Shown here: piece after piece, positions 41,363-50,998 of the stretch
Position numbering within the stretch: position 1 is the stretch's first letter
Layout of the letters: each line of letters opens with the position of its first letter
Assembly (NCBI GenBank): GCA_904418845.1
Contig: CAJFQC010000001.1
Span: forward strand, 62,001 to 126,000
Direction: 5' to 3'
Length of the DNA: 64,000 nt
DNA from: an uncultured Ruminococcus sp.
GTDB taxonomy: Bacteria; Bacillota; Clostridia; Lachnospirales; Lachnospiraceae
Notes under the pieces: generated by a model
Told to the model about the DNA's origin: nothing
Database searches by the model: none
The model's input: the letters and a program-made list of their open reading frames with translations, nothing else
Made by a program: the position numbers and the translations under genes

Positions 41363-41550
41363 AACTTTTTCCACCTGACTTCTTAAAGTTTATAACAAAA
41401 ATATTATATATAAAATAGAGAAAGAAATCAATGAAAAGAGATTTTATGTTTAGAAAAGTTTCGTAAACAAATATAAAAATAAAAATGCACAAAAAATATA
41501 GTGAAAATTTATGCAAAACAGATAAAGTATGATAGATTAAATAAAAATAA

Positions 41551-41579
41551 TTGACGATAATAGCTTACAGGACTATCAT
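41551..41579 (+). promoter_or_regulatory. Promoter of the maltodextrin operon (TTGACG-17-TATCAT)
   Basis: TTGACG 41551-41556; TATCAT 41574-41579. Confidence 0.55.
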
Positions 41580-41588
41580 AACAGTAAC

Positions 41589-41609
41589 GAAACAATTCGA
41601 AACAATTCG
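41589..41609 (+). repeat. Tandem 10-bp direct repeat, operator candidate
   Basis: GAAACAATTC GAAACAATTC G at the predicted transcription start. Confidence 0.8.
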
Positions 41610-41628
41610 AGAACGGAGGATGGAAAGA

Positions 41629-42867
41629 ATGAGAAAAAGAGCAGTGTCTGTGCTGCTTGCCGGAGTAATGACATTCGGGCTTGCGGCAGCAGGGCTGACC
41701 GGATGCGGTGACAGCACAGAGAGGGAAGCTGAAAAGGTCCGTCTGATGGTGTGGTCTCCGCAGAATGACCAGTCCAAAGACAACGGAGAATGGCTTCAGA
41801 CTATGTGTGAGCGGTTTGCGGAGGAACATCCCGAATGGGATATCACATTTGTCTATGGTGTGTCAGATGAGGCGAGTGCTGCCGGACAGGTAGCGCAGGA
41901 TCCGGATGCCAGCGCGGATGTATTCATGTACGCAAACGATACGCTGACAACCATGACAGATGCCAGTGCATTGGCGAAGATCGGCGGCACATACCGCGAG
42001 GAGGTTGAGTCGATTAACTCAGAAGAGCTGATGAATTCGCTGATTATGGAGGACGACCTGTACGGCGTGCCCTTTACGACAAACACATGGTATATGTACT
42101 ATGACAAAAGGGTGTTCAGCGAGGAGGATGTCAAGAACCTTGACACCATGCTGGAAAAAGGCGTGGTATCCTTCCCGTTCGTGAACTCCTGGTATCTGCC
42201 GGCGTTCTACCTTGGCAACGGCTGCACTTTGTTCGGAGACGGAACGGACGAATCCGCGGGAGTAGACTTCGGAGGAGAGAATGCGGTCGCGGTGACAGAT
42301 TATCTGATCGATCTGGAACAGAATCCGAACTTCAGGATCGATGATCTTGGTTCCGGCATCGCCGGTCTTCGTGACGGCAGCATCAACGCAATGTTCACAG
42401 GATCATGGGATGCTAACTCGATCAAGGAAATTCTCGGCGACAATATGGGTGTTGCCTCGCTTCCTACATATACGCTGAACGGTGAAGAAAAACAAATGCT
42501 GGCGTACGCGGGTTCCAAAGCATTCGGCGTCAACTCCAACACGGATTACATGGTACAGGCTGTTGCACTGGCCGTTTACCTGGGTTCCTCTGAGGCGCAG
42601 AAAGCACATTATGAGATGTGCGGAACGATCCCCTGCAGCACGGAGCTTCTGGAGGATCCGTCGATCAGTTCCGATGAAGTGGTCATGGCACAGAATGATA
42701 CATTTAACAATACATCCATCCTTCAGCCGTTCGTATCTAAGATGAACAATTGCTGGACTCCGGTGGAGAATATGGGCAAGGGTATCCGAAACGATAATAT
42801 TACCCATGACAACTCCGCAGATCAGACCAGGCAGATGAACGATGCGATGAACAGTGACGGAATCTGA
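41629..42867 (+). CDS. Maltodextrin-type ABC transporter substrate-binding lipoprotein
   Basis: MRKRAVSVLLAGVMTFGLAAAGLTGCGD lipobox; VPFTTNTWYMYYDKRVFSEEDVKNLD; first gene of an alpha-glucan operon. Confidence 0.9.
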   Translation: MRKRAVSVLLAGVMTFGLAAAGLTGCGDSTEREAEKVRLMVWSPQNDQSKDNGEWLQTMCERFAEEHPEWDITFVYGVSDEASAAGQVAQDPDASADVFMYANDTLTTMTDASALAKIGGTYREEVESINSEELMNSLIMEDDLYGVPFTTNTWYMYYDKRVFSEEDVKNLDTMLEKGVVSFPFVNSWYLPAFYLGNGCTLFGDGTDESAGVDFGGENAVAVTDYLIDLEQNPNFRIDDLGSGIAGLRDGSINAMFTGSWDANSIKEILGDNMGVASLPTYTLNGEEKQMLAYAGSKAFGVNSNTDYMVQAVALAVYLGSSEAQKAHYEMCGTIPCSTELLEDPSISSDEVVMAQNDTFNNTSILQPFVSKMNNCWTPVENMGKGIRNDNITHDNSADQTRQMNDAMNSDGI

Positions 42868-42882
42868 AATGAGGTGATGAGG

Positions 42883-44166
42883 ATGGGAATTATTAAGAAA
42901 AGAGTCAATGATTTTCCGACTCCCTACACATGCACAAAGGCGATCAGAGAGGGCGGTATTGAGACAAAGCTCTCCATGGTGCTGATGGGCTTAGGAAATA
43001 TCGTGCATGGACAGAAGATAAAAGGGCTGCTTTATCTTGCAGTTGAAGCGGCGTATATCGTATTTATGATAGTGAACGGGGCCGGATTTCTCGGAATGCT
43101 GCCCTCGCTTGGAACAGTGGCACAGGAAGAAATATGGGACGAGGCAAATCAGGTGTATATGTATACTAAGGGTGACCAGTCGATTTTGATTCTCCTTTAC
43201 GGCGTGGCTACCCTGCTGGTGACATTCTTGATGATCTGCGCATGGCGCGGGGCTCTTCGGAGCGCTTACAAGGCGGAGTGCCTGTCGAAAGAAGGGAGAC
43301 ATGTAAATAACTTTGCAGAGGATTTAAAGTCTCTTCTTCACGAGAATCTGCACAGGCTCCTTATGACCCCGCCCATGTTCTTCATCGGCGCGTTCACGAT
43401 CCTGCCTCTGATCTTTATGATCTGTATGGCGTTTACAAATTACAGCAAGATCGACAATCATCTGATGCTGTTTGACTGGGTCGGACTTGATAACTTCAAA
43501 GCGCTGTTCGATTCCACGAGTATCCTGGGAAGTACCTTCTGGTCTGTTCTGGGATGGACGCTCGTGTGGGCGTTCTTCGCAACATTCAGTAACTATATCT
43601 TCGGTATGATCATCTCCCTGATGATCAACCGTAAAGGAACAAGGGCAAAAGGCTTCTGGAGATTCTGCTTTGTTCTCTCCTGCGCGGTACCGATGTTCGT
43701 ATCTCTGCTGATTATGAGGACCATGCTTCAGCCGGAGGGCGCGGTAAACGTGCTTCTGCGCAACCTGGGATTCATCGCTTCCGACGCGAGCCTTCCGTTC
43801 TTCACGGACCCTACATGGGCAAGGGTGACGGTTATCGTCATCAACGTATGGGTCGGCGTACCATATACGCTGCTCCAGCTTACCGGTGTGCTGCAGAACA
43901 TCCCGGCAGAGCTTTATGAGGCGGCTCAGGTGGACGGCGCGAACGCGTTCCAGACTTTTACAAAGATCACGCTGCCGTATATGCTGTATGTGACCACACC
44001 GTATCTGATCACAACATTTACGGGAAATGTCAACAACTTCAATGTCATTTATCTGTTGTCGGGAGGAGATCCCGTCACGGATCTGTCGTCCACGGCCGGC
44101 AAGACAGACCTTTTGGTTACATGGCTTTACAAGCTGACCATTGATAAGCAGTATTATAATATCTGA
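42883..44166 (+). CDS. malF: Maltodextrin ABC permease (MalF-type), open frame ends at an unexpected in-frame TGA; same frame continues to 44262
   Basis: TM protein with EAAQVDGANAFQTFTKITLPYM; reads ...LYKLTIDKQYYNI-TGA-AVIGILTFVILAIGALFTYRRSKSYKEEGGF-TAA. Confidence 0.9.
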   Translation: MGIIKKRVNDFPTPYTCTKAIREGGIETKLSMVLMGLGNIVHGQKIKGLLYLAVEAAYIVFMIVNGAGFLGMLPSLGTVAQEEIWDEANQVYMYTKGDQSILILLYGVATLLVTFLMICAWRGALRSAYKAECLSKEGRHVNNFAEDLKSLLHENLHRLLMTPPMFFIGAFTILPLIFMICMAFTNYSKIDNHLMLFDWVGLDNFKALFDSTSILGSTFWSVLGWTLVWAFFATFSNYIFGMIISLMINRKGTRAKGFWRFCFVLSCAVPMFVSLLIMRTMLQPEGAVNVLLRNLGFIASDASLPFFTDPTWARVTVIVINVWVGVPYTLLQLTGVLQNIPAELYEAAQVDGANAFQTFTKITLPYMLYVTTPYLITTFTGNVNNFNVIYLLSGGDPVTDLSSTAGKTDLLVTWLYKLTIDKQYYNI

Positions 44167-44264
44167 GCTGTCATCGGTATTCTGACATTTGTGATCCTCG
44201 CGATAGGAGCATTGTTTACGTACCGCCGCAGTAAATCGTACAAAGAAGAGGGAGGATTCTAAAC

Positions 44265-45137
44265 ATGGGTGAAAAGAAAATGCATTCTGCAAAAACAAAA
44301 CGGTTTATAAACAATATGATTGTCCATGTGATCCTTGCGGTTCTCGCGGTGATATGGGTATTCCCGATCCTGTGGGTGATCCTCACCAGCTTCCGTGCGG
44401 AGAAGGGTTCCTATGTGTCCACCTTTTTCCCACAGTCCTTTACACTGGACAACTACGCGAAGCTGTTCAATGACACGACGATCCTGAACTTCCCGCAGAT
44501 GTTCGGAAACACATTGTTCATCGCCGTCTGCTCCTGTATACTGGCGACCTTCTATGTGCTGGCAGTATCCTACTGCCTGTCAAGGCTTCGCTTTAAGATG
44601 AGGAAGCCTTACATGAACATGGCAATGATCCTCGGCCTGTTCCCGGGATTCATGTCCATGATCGCAGTATATTTCATTTTAAAGGCAATCGGACTGACAG
44701 AAGGAAACCTGATCAAGCTGGCGCTTATCCTTGTATATTCGGGAGGCGCGGCGCTGGGCTTCCAGATCGCAAAAGGTTTCTTTGACACTGTGCCTTTCGC
44801 GGTAGACGAGGCGGCTCTTCTTGACGGATGCACAAGATGGCAGATCTTTACGAAGATCACGCTTCCGCTTAGTAAACCTATCGTTATCTACACAGTGCTG
44901 ACAGCTTTCATGTCCCCGTGGCTGGACTTCATCTTCGCAAAGGTTATCTGCCGCGCGAACTCCGACCAGTACACGATCGCGATCGGACTGTGGAAGATGC
45001 TGGAAAAAGAGTACATTGACAACTGGTATACAAGCTTTGCCGCAGGCGCGGTGCTGATCTCAATTCCGATCGCGGCGCTGTTCCTGTATATGCAGAGGTA
45101 TTATGTAGACGGATTATCCGGAGCGGTCAAAGGATAA
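44265..45137 (+). CDS. malG: Maltodextrin ABC permease (MalG-type)
   Basis: WVFPILWVILTSFRAEKGSYVSTFFPQSFTLDNYAKLF; DEAALLDGCTRWQIFTKITLPLSKPI. Confidence 0.93.
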   Translation: MGEKKMHSAKTKRFINNMIVHVILAVLAVIWVFPILWVILTSFRAEKGSYVSTFFPQSFTLDNYAKLFNDTTILNFPQMFGNTLFIAVCSCILATFYVLAVSYCLSRLRFKMRKPYMNMAMILGLFPGFMSMIAVYFILKAIGLTEGNLIKLALILVYSGGAALGFQIAKGFFDTVPFAVDEAALLDGCTRWQIFTKITLPLSKPIVIYTVLTAFMSPWLDFIFAKVICRANSDQYTIAIGLWKMLEKEYIDNWYTSFAAGAVLISIPIAALFLYMQRYYVDGLSGAVKG

Positions 45138-45165
45138 AAGGCCGGCAGGCGGAGGGGCAGATTTT

Positions 45166-47127
45166 ATGAAGACAGCATTAGAGTGGAAAAAGTATTATTC
45201 AAGCCCGGAATTTAAGAACCGGTACTTATACGGCGGCAATGATCTGGGGGTAATCTGTACGGACAGCGGGACTTCTTTCAAATTGTGGAGTCCTTCGGCA
45301 GACAGTGTCACCCTGAATCTGTATCATGGGGGAAGCGGAAAAAATATGTATCAGAACATCCCCATGAAGAAAGAAGAAAAGGGTGTATGGAGCTGGCAGA
45401 CAGAGGAAAATATGCACGGCGTCTATTATGACTTTACTTTGGAGACAGAGGGTGAAACTGTACGTTCTGCCGATCCGTATGCAAAAGCCTGCGGCATCAA
45501 CGGAAGACGCAGCATGGCTGTGGATCTAAGGCAGACGAACCCGGAAGGATGGGAGAATGACCGTGCGCCCGAAAAAGGGACAGAGCAGTTCATCTATGAA
45601 CTCCATGTCAAAGAATTCTCATGGGACGCTTCCGGCGGCTTTCCGGAAGAATACCGGGGGAAATATAAGGCGTTTACATGCAAGGATACGAGCCTTTATA
45701 ATGACGGCGTCCATGCCACGGGACTTTCCTATCTTAAGGATCTCGGAGTGACGCATGTGCAGATCATGCCGGCGTACGATTACGGCTCAGTGGATGAGGC
45801 GGGAAAGGATACAGAGTTTAACTGGGGATATGACCCGGTGAACTATAATGTTCCCGAGGGATCTTATTCTACGGATCCAGCACACGGGGAAGTGCGTATC
45901 CGGGAGATGAAGGAGATGATCCAGTCACTTCACGAACAGGGCTTCCGCGTGATCATGGATGTGGTGTATAACCATACATATGTACTGGATTCATGGTTCC
46001 AGCGCACTGCGCCGTGGTATTTCTACCGGGTGTTCGGCGACGGCAGGATATCCAACGGTTCGTCATGTGGAAATGATGTGGCAAGCGAGCGGGAGATGTG
46101 CGCGAAATATATCCTGGAATCTGTTCTTTATTGGACGGAGGAGTACCATGTGGACGGTTTCCGTTTTGACCTGATGGGGCTTCTTGACGTGGGCCTGATG
46201 AATCAGATTCGCCGGGCGCTGGATGAGCGTTACGGTAAGGGGGAGAAGCTCATGTTCGGAGAGCCGTGGGCAGCGGATGCGACGGCCATGGAAGGAGAAG
46301 CGGTCCCGGCGTTAAAGAGAAATATCGGGCTGCTGGATGAAAATATCGGGATGTTCTGCGATGACACGAGAGACGCGGTGAAAGGCTCAGCGTTAAAAAT
46401 ACATAAACCGGGATTTATCAACGGCGCGGAAGACAAAGAGGATGACATCATCAATGGAGTCAGCGCGTGGATGATTTCCGGAGTGAAGGCCCCTTCGCAG
46501 ATTATTACCTATGTATCCGCCCATGATAATCAGACGTTATGGGATAAACTGGCCGAGACACTTCCCGGGGCGGACGAGGAGGAGAGGATGCGGCTTAACC
46601 GTATGGCAGCGGCGCTGTATATGACCTGTCAGGGAACGATCTTTTTCCTGTCCGGAGAGGAGTTCGCAAGAACAAAAGACGGGATGGAGGATTCCTTTAA
46701 CGCGCCCATCGCCCTGAATCGTCTGGACTGGGAAAAGGCGTGGGAGAACAGAGAGCTTGTGGAGTATTATAAAGGGCTCATCGCCCTGCGCAGACAGCTT
46801 CCCGGACTGTGCGACAAGTCCGTAAAGGCAGCAGAACGCATTTATGATGTGGTGAAAGAGGAGAATGCGGTCAGCTTCCTTGTAGATAACCGCGCCGAAG
46901 ACAGAAAAACACGCTGGCAGACTTTGAAAGTTGTCTATAACAGCAGCAGGGCTTCCCGGGCGGTGGAACTGGAAGGGGACGGATGGAACATTTTATGCGA
47001 CGGCACAGACAGCCGTCTGTGGGAGAGGAAACACCCGGTGAACGGAAAGATATACATTGCGCCTCAGAGCGTTCTTATACTGGGGCGGGCCGGAGAAGAA
47101 AGTATATGGAGGAAACAGGCTGTATGA
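45166..47127 (+). CDS. pulA: Type I pullulanase
   Basis: YNWGYDPVNYNVPEGSYS-like motif (FNWGYDPVNYNVPEGSYSTDP), VIMDVVYNHTY, VDGFRFDLMGLLD, MFGEPWAAD, YVSAHDNQTLWDKL. Confidence 0.95.
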   Translation: MKTALEWKKYYSSPEFKNRYLYGGNDLGVICTDSGTSFKLWSPSADSVTLNLYHGGSGKNMYQNIPMKKEEKGVWSWQTEENMHGVYYDFTLETEGETVRSADPYAKACGINGRRSMAVDLRQTNPEGWENDRAPEKGTEQFIYELHVKEFSWDASGGFPEEYRGKYKAFTCKDTSLYNDGVHATGLSYLKDLGVTHVQIMPAYDYGSVDEAGKDTEFNWGYDPVNYNVPEGSYSTDPAHGEVRIREMKEMIQSLHEQGFRVIMDVVYNHTYVLDSWFQRTAPWYFYRVFGDGRISNGSSCGNDVASEREMCAKYILESVLYWTEEYHVDGFRFDLMGLLDVGLMNQIRRALDERYGKGEKLMFGEPWAADATAMEGEAVPALKRNIGLLDENIGMFCDDTRDAVKGSALKIHKPGFINGAEDKEDDIINGVSAWMISGVKAPSQIITYVSAHDNQTLWDKLAETLPGADEEERMRLNRMAAALYMTCQGTIFFLSGEEFARTKDGMEDSFNAPIALNRLDWEKAWENRELVEYYKGLIALRRQLPGLCDKSVKAAERIYDVVKEENAVSFLVDNRAEDRKTRWQTLKVVYNSSRASRAVELEGDGWNILCDGTDSRLWERKHPVNGKIYIAPQSVLILGRAGEESIWRKQAV

Positions 47128-49163
47128 GCAGAAGATGGGTCTACGGGAAACAGGACTGGAAGACATATGAGAGAGGGCAGGAGAACTGTTATCTGATGAC
47201 CAATGGTCTGGGCGGGTTTTCTTCTATGACCATGACAGGGTCCGTGGCGCGAAATGACCATGCCTTTTTCATGGCATGCGTCAAAGCGCCCAATAACCGT
47301 TACAATATGGTTCACCGTCTTGCGGAAAGACTGGAAATGAAAGGCAGAGAATATGTAGTCTCTTCGCAGGAATATGCGGACAGAAGCAGAGAGGAAGGAT
47401 ATCGTTATCTGTCAGAGTTCTCCTATGAGGATACTCCGGCATGGATTTTTCATGTGAACGGAGTGGAGATCAAAAAGGAGGCGGCGTTAAAGCAGGGAGA
47501 GAATACAGCCGTCCTGCGCTACCGGGTCGCCAACCGTACCCGGGAAGACGTAAGATTTACCGTGACGCCCTTTTATCAGTTTACGCCCAAAGGAAGCGAA
47601 CCAGAGAAAGACCAGCAGTTTCTGCTCAATATTCAGGAAGATGGCAGGAAGGGAGGCACGTCCTGCCGGATCGAGAGCAATGGCCATTCTCTTTTTCTGA
47701 TAACAGACGGGCAGGTCACAGGGATGCAGGAGACATCCGAGACATATTATTATTCTTATGATGTCTGCGACGGCAGGAGAGAGACCGGACTTGCGAAAGC
47801 GTGCCACCGGATCGGGATTATTGTCAAGAGCGGATGCAAAGGAGTTCTTTCTGTGATATACACGATGGAAGAACAGAAAAACAGCATACAGCCGGAAGAC
47901 GTACAAAGTATGGCACAGGCTATTATAGAGGAGCAGAAGGATTACCGGAAAGAGCTGGAGCATCTGCCGGGATTTCAGGAGGAGAACGCCCGGATACTTT
48001 CTAAAAGCGCGGACCAGTTCCTCTCTCTTAGAGAATCGACCGGGGGGATGACTATACTTGCGGGCTATCCGTTTTTTGAGGACTGGGGAAGGGATACCAT
48101 GATCGCTCTGCCGGGGGTGTGTATTTCCGTCCGCAGGTATGAGGAAGCAGAATCCATACTGCGCACATTCGCGCAGTATGAGAAAAACGGGCTCATGCCG
48201 AATCTGTTCCCGGAGGGGAAGAACGATCCCATGTATAATACCGCAGACGCGGCGCTTCTGTTTATCAACTGTGTCTGGCTGTATTATAAGGCGACAGGGA
48301 ACGGCGCCTTTGTTAAAGAGATGTACCCGGTCATGGGGCGCATTATCCGGGCTTATAAGGAAGGCACGGACTATGCGGTCCACATGGACGAAGACGGACT
48401 TATCGCCGCCGGAAGCGGCCTTGATCAGGTGACATGGATGGATGTGAGGGTGGGGGAGATCCTCCCGACTCCCCGTCACGGCAAACCTGTGGAGATCAAC
48501 GCATACTGGTATAATGCGCTGAGGATCATGGGAGAATTCACGCGTCTGCCTGACGGAAAAATACAGTCTGACGGAAGCGGAGTAAACAGCCGTGATAAGA
48601 ATGGCTATGACAGACTGGCAGAGAAAGTGAAAGCGTCTTTTACAGCAAAGTTCTGGTGGGAAGAGGCGCATTGCCTGAAAGATGTGCTGTCGGGGACAAA
48701 GGCCGATACCCAGATCCGCTGCAATCAGATCTGGGCTGTATCTATGCCCTTTACCATGCTGGACGAAAAGCGGGAGAAACAGGTGGTGGATACAGTGTTT
48801 GAGAAGCTGTATACACCTTACGGGCTTCGCACGCTCTCTGCGGAGGACGGGGAATTTCATCCTTTCTATGGCGGAAAAGTGATGGAGCGTGACCTTGCCT
48901 ATCATCAGGGAACGGTCTGGGTGTTCCCGCTGGGGGCGTATTATCTGGCATATCTTAAGGTCAACGGGTACAGCCATGAGGCAAAGAAGTGTGTAAAGAG
49001 ACAACTGGAAGTGATGGAGAGCGCCATGAGGGAAGGGTGTATCGGACAGCTTCCAGAGATCTATGACGGAGAAAATCCCGTATCGTCCAAAGGATGCTTT
49101 GCACAGGCGTGGAGCGTGGGCGAGATATTAAGAGTCTACGAGGCGCTGGAAAAGAAGCTGTAA
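47124..49163 (+). CDS. Glycogen debranching enzyme (amylo-alpha-1,6-glucosidase)
   Basis: ENCYLMTNGLGGFSSMTMTG, ILAGYPFFEDWGRDTMIALPGVCI, LDQVTWMDVRVGEILPTPRHGKPVEINAYWYNAL; ATGA overlap with pulA. Confidence 0.93.
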   Translation: MSRRWVYGKQDWKTYERGQENCYLMTNGLGGFSSMTMTGSVARNDHAFFMACVKAPNNRYNMVHRLAERLEMKGREYVVSSQEYADRSREEGYRYLSEFSYEDTPAWIFHVNGVEIKKEAALKQGENTAVLRYRVANRTREDVRFTVTPFYQFTPKGSEPEKDQQFLLNIQEDGRKGGTSCRIESNGHSLFLITDGQVTGMQETSETYYYSYDVCDGRRETGLAKACHRIGIIVKSGCKGVLSVIYTMEEQKNSIQPEDVQSMAQAIIEEQKDYRKELEHLPGFQEENARILSKSADQFLSLRESTGGMTILAGYPFFEDWGRDTMIALPGVCISVRRYEEAESILRTFAQYEKNGLMPNLFPEGKNDPMYNTADAALLFINCVWLYYKATGNGAFVKEMYPVMGRIIRAYKEGTDYAVHMDEDGLIAAGSGLDQVTWMDVRVGEILPTPRHGKPVEINAYWYNALRIMGEFTRLPDGKIQSDGSGVNSRDKNGYDRLAEKVKASFTAKFWWEEAHCLKDVLSGTKADTQIRCNQIWAVSMPFTMLDEKREKQVVDTVFEKLYTPYGLRTLSAEDGEFHPFYGGKVMERDLAYHQGTVWVFPLGAYYLAYLKVNGYSHEAKKCVKRQLEVMESAMREGCIGQLPEIYDGENPVSSKGCFAQAWSVGEILRVYEALEKKL

Positions 49164-49240
49164 AAGACAGATATAAGAAACAGGCTCAGGGGCCGGACAA
49201 GGGCAGTGGACAGACAGGAAAAGAAGAGAGGAGAGCAGTC

Positions 49241-50995
49241 ATGGAATTTACAGGGGTATACCATAAGACATCAGAGCAGATGAGTTATGCTCTCAATGAA
49301 AATGAACTGATCGTCAACTTAAAGACCGGATACGACGTAAAACAAGTGTTTATCATCCACGGGGATCCGTATGACGCGGGGATCTTCGGAGGAAATGAAA
49401 AATGGAGCGGCACGAGGGAGGAGATCGTGTATAAAAAGCGTCTTCCTCATCAGATCTGGTGGACGACCACCCTTGTGCCGCCGTACAGACGGTGCAAATA
49501 CTATTTTGAACTGCATACGGACAGCGAAGTGTGGTATTATTTTGAGAACGGATTTCTGACGGAAGAGCAGGTCAATATGGAAGGACGCCTTCTGCAGTAT
49601 TTCATAGTGCCGTGGATGAACCCGGCAGATGTGAACCGTACGCCGGAATGGGTCAACGATACGGTATGGTATCAGATCTTTCCGGACCGTTTCTGCAACG
49701 GATGCTCAGACAATGATGGAGCGGATGTGCTGCCGTGGCAGACGGGGCCTGTGACAAACAAGGAGAAATACGGCGGTGATCTGGAGGGAGTCCGGCAGAA
49801 GCTTTCTTATCTTGAGGAGCTGGGGATTACGGGCATCTATCTGAACCCCATCATGGAGGCGGAAACAAACCACAAGTATGACACAAAGGATTATACGAAG
49901 ATCGATCCGGCCTTTGGGGACGACGGGACGATGAAATGTCTTGTTTCAGAAGCCCATGACCGGGGTATCCGCGTGATGGTGGACGCGGTGTTCAACCATT
50001 GTGGGCGCAAGTTTGCTCCATGGCTGGATGTGCAGGAGAAAGGGCCGCAATCAAAATACGCGGACTGGTTCATGGTTCAGGACTGGACGGACATCCGCAA
50101 GCGTGGAAATACGAGAGACGGAAGATTCTATTCTTTTGCGTTTGCCGACTGGATGCCAAAACTCAACACAAACAACGAAGAAGTGATCTGTTATTTCTGC
50201 GGCGTGTGTGAGGACTGGATCCGAAAATATGATATCGACGGCATCCGTTTTGACGTGGGAAATGAAGTGTCCCACTATTTCCTGAAACGCATGAGACAGC
50301 ATTTGAAGAAGATCAAACCGGACATCTATCTTCTGGGGGAGATCTGGCACGACGCCAGCCAGTGGCTTGCCGGGGATGAGTATGATTCAGTCATGAATTA
50401 TCCGCTTATGAGCGGCATTCACGATTATTTTCTGGACAGTTCCATGGAAAGGAAGGAATTTGAGTACATGGTAAACCGCTGCTATACGATGTATATGCAG
50501 CAGAGCAACAATGTGCTTTTCAATCTTCTGGATTCCCATGACACGGAGCGTCTGATGAACCGTTTTCATGATCTGGATATCTTCTACCAGCAGCTTGCGG
50601 TCCTCTTTACCCTTCCCGGAAGCCCGTGTATCTATTATGGAACGGAGATCGCCATGGAAGGAGGATTTGACCCGGACTGCCGCAGATGTATGCCATGGGA
50701 AGAGATCAATTGCGGAAAGTACAGGGAGCGCATCGGCCAGATGAAGACATTGATCCGTCTGCGAAAGGAAGAAGAAGCATTCCGCAGCCTGCATTTTCAT
50801 TTTCCGAACGAGTATGATAACAGGCGGTGTATACAATATATAAAGCTGGATAAACAGCAGAATAAGATCGAAGTTATAATAAACTGCTCGGACGAACCGG
50901 TGCAGACCGGTGCGGGAGGAGAGGCGCTTTTTGAGCGCAGACACGGGGACGGGGCGCTCCGGCCCAAAGGAGTATTGATAAGGAGGATCGTATAG
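49241..50995 (+). CDS. Neopullulanase/cyclomaltodextrinase-type alpha-amylase family enzyme
   Basis: WVNDTVWYQIFPDRFCNG, GIRVMVDAVFNHCG, IDGIRFDVGNEVSHYF, LLGEIWHDASQWL, LLDSHDTERLMNRF. Confidence 0.92.
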   Translation: MEFTGVYHKTSEQMSYALNENELIVNLKTGYDVKQVFIIHGDPYDAGIFGGNEKWSGTREEIVYKKRLPHQIWWTTTLVPPYRRCKYYFELHTDSEVWYYFENGFLTEEQVNMEGRLLQYFIVPWMNPADVNRTPEWVNDTVWYQIFPDRFCNGCSDNDGADVLPWQTGPVTNKEKYGGDLEGVRQKLSYLEELGITGIYLNPIMEAETNHKYDTKDYTKIDPAFGDDGTMKCLVSEAHDRGIRVMVDAVFNHCGRKFAPWLDVQEKGPQSKYADWFMVQDWTDIRKRGNTRDGRFYSFAFADWMPKLNTNNEEVICYFCGVCEDWIRKYDIDGIRFDVGNEVSHYFLKRMRQHLKKIKPDIYLLGEIWHDASQWLAGDEYDSVMNYPLMSGIHDYFLDSSMERKEFEYMVNRCYTMYMQQSNNVLFNLLDSHDTERLMNRFHDLDIFYQQLAVLFTLPGSPCIYYGTEIAMEGGFDPDCRRCMPWEEINCGKYRERIGQMKTLIRLRKEEEAFRSLHFHFPNEYDNRRCIQYIKLDKQQNKIEVIINCSDEPVQTGAGGEALFERRHGDGALRPKGVLIRRIV

Positions 50996-50998
50996 GCG

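Noticed and set aside
44164-44166. Selenocysteine or stop-codon reassignment explanation for the TGA in malF
   Set aside because: Many genes here use TGA as a normal stop, the expected residue is Gly not Cys/Sec, and no SECIS-like hairpin was evident; point mutation or error is simpler.
47487-49004. 505-aa minus-strand ORF
   Set aside because: Antisense shadow of the glycogen debranching enzyme; GC-skewed codon mirror with no recognisable domain.
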